DNA of 64,000 nt from Spirosomataceae bacterium TFI 002 (GTDB lineage Bacteria > Bacteroidota > Bacteroidia > Cytophagales > Spirosomataceae): positions 682,001 to 746,000 of the forward strand of contig LT907983.1 of assembly GCA_900230115.1 (NCBI GenBank), given 5' to 3'. The notes below the pieces were generated by a model. It ran no database searches. It was not told the origin of the DNA and saw only the letters and a list, made by a program, of their open reading frames with translations. Positions 36,074 to 42,582 of the stretch are shown here, one piece after another. Position 1 is the first letter of the stretch. Each line of letters opens with the position of its first letter. Position numbers and translations under genes: made by a program.

Positions 36074-36831
36074 GACTGATAAAGCGAGTCTATAGGAGAG
36101 ACTACTTTACCAAAAGAAGTATTGACCAGCCTAGTATAAATCATAGTAGTTTGGATATTACTATGACCCATGAGCTGTTGAATTTTGACAATATTGGTGC
36201 CGTTTTCGAGTAAATGAGTTGCAAAGCTATGTCTAAGAGTGTGAACGCTTGCTCCTGGTTTTTGAATACCTGAAAGTCTAATTGCTTTTTTAAGTATGTT
36301 TTGAATACTTTTTACCGAATACTGATCAGTTTTACTATTCATTCCGAAAAATAAATAACTAGTGGGGTGGAAAAAATCAATATACCGCAATAGGCCTTTT
36401 TTCATGAGTTCGGCAAGTGGTATACATCGATCTTTTCCTCCTTTGCCTTGCCTGACTGTGATAGTCATCCGATCAAAATCAATATCGTGAAGCTGTAACT
36501 TACAGACCTCACTTATTCTTAATCCAGCGGAATAAGTCAACGTTAAAATCGCTCGATGCTTTAGGTTTTTTGTAACAAAAAAAAGCTTTTTACAGTCCGA
36601 TCGGGAAAAGACAACTGGTAAGGATCTTCTCTGAATAATAGAGGGAAAAACTAAATTGCTAGGAATTCGTAAAATTTTGCTAAAATAAAATCGCAAACCG
36701 AAAACACACATTTTCAGTCTAGCTTTAGAAGTCCCAGAGCTATTCTGATTGAGATCAGCAAGGTAATAGTCGAGTTCGGATTGAGTAATGTATTCGGGAG
36801 TTTTTCCGAAATGAAGACAAATTCTGCCCAA
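36070..36831 (-). CDS. Tyrosine recombinase of IS91-type element B (copy 2)
   Basis: 253 residues from TTG 36831; residues SAGLRISEV, HTLRH, GHS and MIYTRL intact. It differs from copy 1 at a few sites (Ser for Arg in QNSSGTSK, Ser for Asn in YFSK, Ser for Trp in DQYSV). The frame extends upstream to the A8 tract at 36953-36960 and its out-of-frame ATG (36965). Confidence 0.85.
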   Translation of the reverse strand: MGRICLHFGKTPEYITQSELDYYLADLNQNSSGTSKARLKMCVFGLRFYFSKILRIPSNLVFPSIIQRRSLPVVFSRSDCKKLFFVTKNLKHRAILTLTYSAGLRISEVCKLQLHDIDFDRMTITVRQGKGGKDRCIPLAELMKKGLLRYIDFFHPTSYLFFGMNSKTDQYSVKSIQNILKKAIRLSGIQKPGASVHTLRHSFATHLLENGTNIVKIQQLMGHSNIQTTMIYTRLVNTSFGKVVSPIDSLYQS

Positions 36832-36952
36832 TGCAGAGATGTAGTTCCTAAAAGTCTTAGGAGAGAGTTGATTTACCTGAATTGCAATCTGAAAGCGTTG
36901 TTCTAGTTCAGCAAAATCGGGAACATTGGCTATAGCCCGGTGGTGAAAATTA

Positions 36953-36965
36953 TTTTTTTTAACAT
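36953..36965 (-). promoter_or_regulatory. ATG plus A8 slippery heptamer, type B copy 2
   Basis: Same arrangement as 30479-30491; the eight-A run and the phase of A-AAA-AAA are conserved. Confidence 0.55.
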
Positions 36966-37052
36966 AACTGTAATTGTTTTTAGAACAAGTGAATTACAAT
37001 TATTATTCCAGTTCAAAAAGCTACCCCGATGATCATCGGAGGGGTTTTGTTC

Positions 37053-37087
37053 AACAGCGATATATCAGGACATATGTCTGATATCCC
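37053..37087 (-). promoter_or_regulatory. Leader at the head of the cassette array (attI-like candidate)
   Basis: AAC followed by AGCGATATATCAGGACATAT (37056-37075) sits at the outer boundary of the first (TrkH) cassette. The same 20 bases minus one G occur at 47071-47089, at the boundary of a second cassette-like gene. The sequence contains a dyad (GGACATATGTC with gatat arms). A shared sequence exactly at the first-cassette junction is what an attI or leader promoter would look like; no integrase gene is adjacent. Confidence 0.45.
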
Positions 37088-37200
37088 ACTTTAATTCCAC
37101 TAATCTAAAGCATTTCCAAGAAAATCTATAGGTCAAACGATTTATTATTCAAAAATCAATACTGCCAAAGCCCCCTTTTCCAAAATCAAACTATAAAGCC

Positions 37201-37208
37201 TAAGTTTG
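37201..37208 (+). promoter_or_regulatory. Bacteroidota -7 promoter element candidate for the MoxR gene
   Basis: TAAGTTTG fits TAnnTTTG and lies 24 bp before the ATG of the MoxR-type ATPase. The -33 box is weak. Confidence 0.45.
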
Positions 37209-37231
37209 CAATCACAATCAACAAATTATAA

Positions 37232-38140
37232 ATGGCTTTAACCGAATATTGGAATGGCTCGGATCAATACATCTGTGACAGTGACTTGGCACAGGCTTTT
37301 CACATGGCACGAGTGTTGGGAATGCCCTTACTCATAGAAGGCGAACCTGGTACTGGTAAAACTGAGCTTCCACTACAATATGCCAAATCACTTAATCTGC
37401 CGCTTTTTGTATATCCCACGGGGTCCAAAAGCAATGTGGAGCAGTTCGTGGCAAGATTTGACCACGTAAAATACCTGCGAGACTCTCAAATCGAGATTTT
37501 AAATGCCCAACGAGAAGAGAAAGGGCTGAGTAAAAAACTTTCTACCGATGATCGCAGCACAGAAAACCTTGGCGACTATGTAGCTCGTGGTCCAGCAGCA
37601 AAAGCCTACGCAAGCCCAAATTCTGTACTACTGATAGACGAAATAGACAAGGCACCAAGGGAATTCCCAAATGACTTATTATACGCTCTTAGTCACCGAA
37701 AATTCATCATGCCAGAGAGTGGCGAGGTCATAGAAGTTTCGGAAGAAGACATGCCAGCCATTGTGATCACTTCCAATAGAGAGCAGGAGTTGCCAACAGC
37801 TTTTAAGGGTCGTTGTATATATCATTACATCAGTTTTCCAGATGCGGTAATGATGCGAAATATTGTGCTAAGACATTATCCCAAAATTCACGACCGAGTG
37901 GTAGAAGTAGCACTTGATGTGTTTTATCAGCTTCGTGGTTTAGGTTTAGAACGTGCTCCTACCACTCGTGAACTACTGAATTGGTTAAAATTCATTCAGA
38001 AATTCTCAGGAGATGAAGCCATTGAGCAAATCAAGAAATTAGATGGATTGGGTGCTCTCATCAAAACCCAAGGCGATATGGAAAAAATAAAGCGATCATT
38101 GAGCAATGAAGTTTCACCAAACACAAGAAGCTTTTATTAA
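37232..38140 (+). CDS. MoxR-family AAA ATPase
   Basis: 302 residues. Walker A GEPGTGKTEL near 47-56; Walker B LLIDEIDKAPREFPND near 132-147; sensor 1 in AIVITSNREQELP; arginine-finger region FKGRCIYHYISFP. This is the AAA_5/MoxR group, which works with VWA-domain proteins as chaperone-like machines that assemble metal cofactors or remodel complexes. The cognate VWA protein is encoded 321 bp downstream, an unusually large gap filled by a repeat-like element. Confidence 0.9.
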   Translation: MALTEYWNGSDQYICDSDLAQAFHMARVLGMPLLIEGEPGTGKTELPLQYAKSLNLPLFVYPTGSKSNVEQFVARFDHVKYLRDSQIEILNAQREEKGLSKKLSTDDRSTENLGDYVARGPAAKAYASPNSVLLIDEIDKAPREFPNDLLYALSHRKFIMPESGEVIEVSEEDMPAIVITSNREQELPTAFKGRCIYHYISFPDAVMMRNIVLRHYPKIHDRVVEVALDVFYQLRGLGLERAPTTRELLNWLKFIQKFSGDEAIEQIKKLDGLGALIKTQGDMEKIKRSLSNEVSPNTRSFY

Positions 38141-38152
38141 GAAAATTATTTG

Positions 38153-38357
38153 ACCGAGAAAAAGGATAAACAGAATGAAATCCTTACATGCCTCTGTACT
38201 GTTCGAGCACGGTCAAAATTCTAAAAACGAGAATCTACTTTATAAATCCTTTCTTACTAGAATTTTGAGTGTGTGAGTTTACAGAGGCCAGTTTTTTTTG
38301 GTTCATTTTTTTCGAAAAAAAATGAGCTACCCACTGGAAAGTGAACCGAGAAAAAGG
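38153..38357. repeat. MITE-like hairpin element between the MoxR and VWA genes
   Basis: A 13-bp direct repeat ACCGAGAAAAAGG occurs at 38153-38165 and 38345-38357. Between the copies two nested inverted repeats form a long stem: gcctctgta (38190-38198) with tacagaggc (38280-38288), and caaaattcta (38214-38223) with tagaattttg (38258-38267). Flanking direct repeats around a hairpin resemble a small non-autonomous insertion or a dispersed intergenic repeat. No convincing gene lies in this gap; a 33-codon frame inside the hairpin is not supported. Confidence 0.55.
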
Positions 38358-38461
38358 TGAGTGCGTTTTTAGTAGCTGAGGAAAGGAGACATTTTAAGTC
38401 ATTCAAGGTTACTTTTGAACATATATTACATTAATTAGAAGCATGAAATATTAAACCCCAA

Positions 38462-39799
38462 ATGTTCGAATCCCTCCCATCCCACCTACGTAAATACGGC
38501 ATTCACTCGGATGTGCGAACTTTGCTTTTGCTCCAGAAAGCTATAGGCAAGGGTTTGGTCAAAACCTTGGGAGATGTTTACAATGTACTCAAGGCCATTG
38601 TGATCAAAGAACACACACAGTTGGGCCCTTTTACCAAGGCTTTTTACGACTACTTCTTAGAAATTGACATCAAAGAAGGAGAAAGGCTAAATGATGCCAT
38701 CTCTAGGTCAGAAGCATTTAAAAACTGGAAAAAAGATTATTCAGAAAAGCTGAAGGACGAAGATTTACCAGATGAAGATGAATTGATCACCCGTTTTTTG
38801 GATGAAGTGCACCTAACATCTTATGATATACGTGAGGTACTAGACGGTAAAGAAATATGGGACAAGGACAATCCAGACACAGCCGATAAGGAAGACCCAA
38901 ATGCCGACGAAAGCAACCTTGCAGAAGAACGCACCTTGGAAAAAATGGCAGATTACTCTGGCATTAGTTTGGAAGAGCTTTTGGAGCGAATGCGAAAAAT
39001 AAAGGAGCAGCAAAAAAGCAAACACGGGGGTGGAAGTCACTGGATTGGCACTGGTGGGATTTCACCTTACGGACATGGCGGAGCTGCAAAAGGTGGCATA
39101 AGAGCGGGAGGAACTGGTGGAGGAAAAATGGCAAGAGCTGTGCTAGGTGACAAAAACTATTTCCCAGTAGACATGGATCGCTTGGTGAATGACAACAACA
39201 TAGACGCAGCATTGGCTTCATTGAAAGGCATCATTGAAGAATCTGCTCACGACATCATCGACATTGAAAATACCATCAAACTCGGCATCAAACGTGGCGG
39301 GCTATTTATACCAGAAATAAAGAAGATAACAGAACAAAAACTGAGGGTGATTTTGCTCATTGACAATGGCGGCTATTCCATGCTTTCGTATGTAAAAGTG
39401 GTGCGTGAGCTGTTCAAAAAAATGAAAACGAGGTTTGCCCACGATTTGGAAACGTACTATTTCCACAATACGATCTACGGTGAAGTATATTCGGATGCCA
39501 ATCGTACGCAGCGAGTAAAAATCAAAACGCTCCTAGCCAAAGACCCCGAATACCGCATTTTTATCATTGGAGATGCTACTATGGGGGCGTATGAGATCAA
39601 TCACCAAAGCTTGGAAACATACGAGAACTTAAAAGCCAAATTCAAGAAAATTGCATGGATAAATCCTGAGCCTTTGAAGTATTGGCCGCACACGACTTCT
39701 ATTCAAATCATCAAAGAATTGATACCCATGTATCCCATGAGTCCGCGTGGAATTGAGCGTGCCGTGACTGAGATGAATAGGAAGGTAAGTTTGCTTTAA
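38462..39799 (+). CDS. VWA (CoxE-like) domain protein, partner of the MoxR ATPase
   Basis: 445 residues. The N-terminal half is helical and acidic (DEDLPDEDELITRFLDEVHL); a glycine-rich linker follows (residues about 190-222, GGGSHWIGTGG...). The C-terminal half is a von Willebrand A fold with a degenerate MIDAS: LLIDNGGYSM replaces the usual DxSxS. The loss of the canonical serines suggests altered metal binding. Together with the upstream ATPase it forms a MoxR-VWA pair whose client is not identifiable here. Confidence 0.85.
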   Translation: MFESLPSHLRKYGIHSDVRTLLLLQKAIGKGLVKTLGDVYNVLKAIVIKEHTQLGPFTKAFYDYFLEIDIKEGERLNDAISRSEAFKNWKKDYSEKLKDEDLPDEDELITRFLDEVHLTSYDIREVLDGKEIWDKDNPDTADKEDPNADESNLAEERTLEKMADYSGISLEELLERMRKIKEQQKSKHGGGSHWIGTGGISPYGHGGAAKGGIRAGGTGGGKMARAVLGDKNYFPVDMDRLVNDNNIDAALASLKGIIEESAHDIIDIENTIKLGIKRGGLFIPEIKKITEQKLRVILLIDNGGYSMLSYVKVVRELFKKMKTRFAHDLETYYFHNTIYGEVYSDANRTQRVKIKTLLAKDPEYRIFIIGDATMGAYEINHQSLETYENLKAKFKKIAWINPEPLKYWPHTTSIQIIKELIPMYPMSPRGIERAVTEMNRKVSLL

Positions 39800-39802
39800 A
39801 AC

Positions 39803-40261
39803 TTAACTGTTTTGGTTATTTTTCAATTGACTTTCGAACCCAAAACGGTCTATTTGTATCCAATACTCTACAATTTTGTCATTCTCTAATCTATATACGC
39901 AGCTTGCAATTTCTATCAAGTCTTTTCCTGTAGGTAAATAGCCATCCACTTCGGCTTCATGCTTTCCTTTTTGTATCCAACGAGCATAAACCTTATTTTC
40001 GGATGCAATTAATTCAGTGATCTCAAAAGTAAACTTTCCAAACATTTCAAGAAACTCTCTTATATGATCAGCGTATTCATTCGGAGTACGAGACACTGTT
40101 GTTTGGTTTTCTGCATTCATTTGATGAGCCAAAACCGTATCCGCCATAAAAACCTGGGCGTCATCTGGCTTAATTCCCGATCTAACTTGTTTCAAAAATT
40201 GTTCTACTAAATCTTTATTACCCATTGCCATTTCTTTCGCTGGCATATTACTTTGACTCAT
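39803..40261 (-). CDS. SnoaL-like/ester-cyclase-family protein
   Basis: 152 residues, an NTF2-like alpha+beta fold. NKDLVEQFLKQVRSG begins the first helix; MADTVLAHQMN, VYARWIQKGKHEAEVDGYLPTGK and EYWIQIDRFGF are the typical SnoaL polyketide-cyclase-like blocks. Several ATGs are close together at the start (40261, 40246, 40228-40222 region); the first is kept. Role unknown; tail-to-tail with the VWA gene. Confidence 0.75.
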   Translation of the reverse strand: MSQSNMPAKEMAMGNKDLVEQFLKQVRSGIKPDDAQVFMADTVLAHQMNAENQTTVSRTPNEYADHIREFLEMFGKFTFEITELIASENKVYARWIQKGKHEAEVDGYLPTGKDLIEIASCVYRLENDKIVEYWIQIDRFGFESQLKNNQNS

Positions 40262-40285
40262 TTAATTCCATTTTTCCTGCTAAAA

Positions 40286-41101
40286 TTATGAATTTCCATG
40301 CACATGCACATCCATTTGTGGGAAAGGAATATTGAGCCCTTCTTTGGCAAAAGTTTCGTATATCTTCTTATTCATATCGAAATGTACGCCCCAATAATCT
40401 GGTGCATCTACCCACGCTCTTACTACAAAATTCACTGAGCTATCTGCCAGTTCAGATAATGCGATAAATACTGCGGGATCTTTGTGAATTCGCACATCTG
40501 CATCGCAAAGTTCTCTCATAACTTTCATGGCTTGATCAGCGTCGTCGCCATAAGCTATTCCAAATTTCCAATCTACTCGTCTCTTAGGCTCTTGAGAAAA
40601 ATTACTTAGTGAAGATTTCGACATTTCACCGTTAGGAATAATGATTGTTACGTTATCTGGTGTTTTAAGAATTGTATTGAAAATCTGAATTTGATTTACA
40701 GTACCTGCATATCCTTGAGCTTTTATAAAGTCACCGACTTTGAAGGGCTTGAAAAGCAATATAACTACTCCACCAGCAAAGTTCTGCAAAGTACCCGACA
40801 AGGCCAATCCAACTGCTAAGCCAGCCGCTCCCAATACAGCTACAAATGAGGTCATTTCTACGCCCATGGTTCCCAGTACACTCAAGAAGAGCATTACTTT
40901 GAGCAAGGTGCCAATCATTCCTTTTAAAAAAGGCTTGAGAGATGGATCTACATTTCGTTTATCAATCTCATTCATGATTGTTTTGGTTAGTAACCTTACT
41001 ACCCAAGTCCCAATGATTAAAACTGCTATTGCTCCAAGCAATCGGGGTCCATATTGTACAATAATTTCAGTGGCTTTAAGAATTGCTTTGTCTAAGTTCA
41101 T
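40286..41101 (-). CDS. Small-conductance mechanosensitive channel (MscS family)
   Basis: 271 residues, the minimal MscS size. Three membrane helices: 15-35, 57-77 and the pore helix GAAGLAVGLALSGTLQNFAGG (about 88-108), followed by the beta domain phrase FKVGDFIKAQGYAGTVNQI and the IPNGEMSKSSLSNFS segment. It releases solutes on hypo-osmotic shock at the inner membrane. It lies 25 bp upstream of the SnoaL-like gene in the same direction. Confidence 0.92.
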   Translation of the reverse strand: MNLDKAILKATEIIVQYGPRLLGAIAVLIIGTWVVRLLTKTIMNEIDKRNVDPSLKPFLKGMIGTLLKVMLFLSVLGTMGVEMTSFVAVLGAAGLAVGLALSGTLQNFAGGVVILLFKPFKVGDFIKAQGYAGTVNQIQIFNTILKTPDNVTIIIPNGEMSKSSLSNFSQEPKRRVDWKFGIAYGDDADQAMKVMRELCDADVRIHKDPAVFIALSELADSSVNFVVRAWVDAPDYWGVHFDMNKKIYETFAKEGLNIPFPQMDVHVHGNS

Positions 41102-41261
41102 TTAGTAAGTTTTGATGATATGTAGCTTACATACGTGCTTAAGGCATGTTTAGTTTTATGCAAAACCATTTTCATCGAATATGAACATTTGAACTTTGAA
41201 TCATGAAAGAAAGGCCTCTCCCTGTCTTCCAACGGTTGGATATTTTTAAGTTTGAGAGTTT

Positions 41262-41435
41262 ATGAATTCCCAGCTCTTCGACAAGTTTCTCATTGACCTT
41301 GATAAACTTAGACTAGTATGGCGGTCCATTGTTTTACAGGCATTGAGCATTGCCGAAATGCAATTGGAAAAATGTCTTAAAACTTTGTGTGCCCCGAGTA
41401 AATTAGTCGTGTTCACTGAGCTATTACCAATGTAA
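41262..41435 (+). CDS. Possible small ORF (57 aa)
   Basis: An open frame of 57 residues, MNSQLFDKFLIDLDKLRLVW... to ...FTELLPM, is predicted to be largely helical. It occupies part of an otherwise gene-free 433-bp spacer that also holds a 15-bp direct repeat. It has no recognised homology and no strong ribosome-binding site; it could be chance. Confidence 0.2.
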   Translation: MNSQLFDKFLIDLDKLRLVWRSIVLQALSIAEMQLEKCLKTLCAPSKLVVFTELLPM

Positions 41436-41437
41436 AA

Positions 41438-41530
41438 ATGGCGAAAAAAACTTGCCGCAGTCAGCTTTCGGGTTTCGGCGAATTTGCATCAATAACTTCG
41501 TGACCTTGTATCGTGATGGCGAAAAAAACT
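41438..41530 (+). repeat. 15-bp direct repeat in the MscS downstream spacer
   Basis: atggcgaaaaaaact occurs at 41438-41452 and 41516-41530, each followed by a different sequence. Nothing else is recognised in the spacer. Confidence 0.5.
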
Positions 41531-41534
41531 AAAC

Positions 41535-42467
41535 CTATAACTGCGAAAACCTGTTTACGGCAATTTGCTTCTTAGCATCTCTTTGGGTAGCCCAGATGTG
41601 TAGTTTACCTTCTACGTCCACTTGTAAGCCTGCTGCTGTGTGGAAATCGACAGCATTGTTGACATTAAAGGTTTTGGTGTTTAACAACTTCATGATTGGT
41701 TGGAATTTGCCATGCTTACTGACAATAATTAAGTCGGCATATCCTTTGTCTTCTTTTTGGTAAAAACCGATGGCGTAAATGGCTTTTTTGTCTTTGACAA
41801 GGTTAATGGATTGATAGCTTGGCCATTCGTTTGGTGCGGTAAAACTTTCCAGGATTTGAGATTCTCCTTTGTCAGGATCAAAAACGTAAAAGTCCCAATT
41901 TCTGCTGTCCCAATTGCTAACGACTATCAAGAAGTTGTTGCCATCTGCTATGATTCCTGTTGATCCTGCAGTTTTCTCCTTTGGCTCACCTACCCTATCA
42001 ATCACAAAGTTTGGTTGAGGAATATTAAGGTTTGATTCTAAGAAATTGTAAACACATACTTTGGCATCAGTTTTAAGGTAATTGTCCTCAATCCCAACCG
42101 CTAAAAATGGCTCACTCACTTGAAAACCACCAGCATGACGATACGGATTCTCTTTTAGGATAATTAATCTTTCTGTAGACTTAACTGCTAAATCTGCTTG
42201 CAATATATAGGCTTGACTCAGCGAACTCCCCGAAACAAGAAGTTTCTCTCTCCCATTTATAATTACTACTTGTACACCTTGTAAGTGCCCCCCTTCTGTG
42301 GGTACTTTGAGTTCATTGTTTATAAAAATAGTCTCTGGTTCTGTTTCAATTGCCTTGAAAGCTTTTGGCACATTTTTTACTTTTTGACCAAAACCTAAAG
42401 AAACATTCAGAAGTAATAGTACTATACTAAATAACCGCAGAAATGTCTTTTGTTGATTTTTAAACAT
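41535..42467 (-). CDS. Secreted hypothetical protein, possible beta-propeller
   Basis: 310 residues with a signal peptide (..LLLLNVSLGFGQ). The sequence has six or so repeats of about 40-45 residues built from hydrophobic beta-strands (LQGVQVVIINGREKLLVSGSS; FLAVGIEDNYLKTDAKVCVYNF; NFLIVVSNWDSRNWDFYVFD), which fits a beta-propeller. No catalytic signature seen. It is 115 bp downstream of a 769-aa lipoprotein gene on the same strand and may be co-transcribed. Confidence 0.65.
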   Translation of the reverse strand: MFKNQQKTFLRLFSIVLLLLNVSLGFGQKVKNVPKAFKAIETEPETIFINNELKVPTEGGHLQGVQVVIINGREKLLVSGSSLSQAYILQADLAVKSTERLIILKENPYRHAGGFQVSEPFLAVGIEDNYLKTDAKVCVYNFLESNLNIPQPNFVIDRVGEPKEKTAGSTGIIADGNNFLIVVSNWDSRNWDFYVFDPDKGESQILESFTAPNEWPSYQSINLVKDKKAIYAIGFYQKEDKGYADLIIVSKHGKFQPIMKLLNTKTFNVNNAVDFHTAAGLQVDVEGKLHIWATQRDAKKQIAVNRFSQL

Positions 42468-42582
42468 CGCTTTTTGAATTGAAATTATTTATAAATCTTT
42501 TACCAAAACTAACTTGAGTTCCCTTCTGCAAAACTGAACTATCTCACCTATTTGATAGTCACAATTACTAATCATACTTTAC

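Larger units (their letters stand above)
34558..37052 (-). mobile_element. IS91-family element type B, copy 2
   Basis: 2495 bp with the same ends as copy 1 (AACATTCAAG and GGTTTTGTTC) and the same gene order. It is inserted between ACAC and AACAGCGATATATC; removal rebuilds CACACAACAGCGATATATC, the junction of the TrkH cassette with a leader sequence. Recombinase and transposase are both intact. Confidence 0.85.

Noticed and set aside
25011-36831. Element-encoded tyrosine recombinases as the missing integron integrase
   Set aside because: Each is translationally coupled to an IS91 transposase and present in two IS copies; no extra integron-integrase-specific insertion is apparent between the conserved boxes. 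They may act on the sites but are not IntI by sequence.
38176-38277. 33-codon open frame inside the hairpin between the MoxR and VWA genes
   Set aside because: Very short, lies within inverted repeats and has no ribosome-binding site; treated as part of the repeat element.
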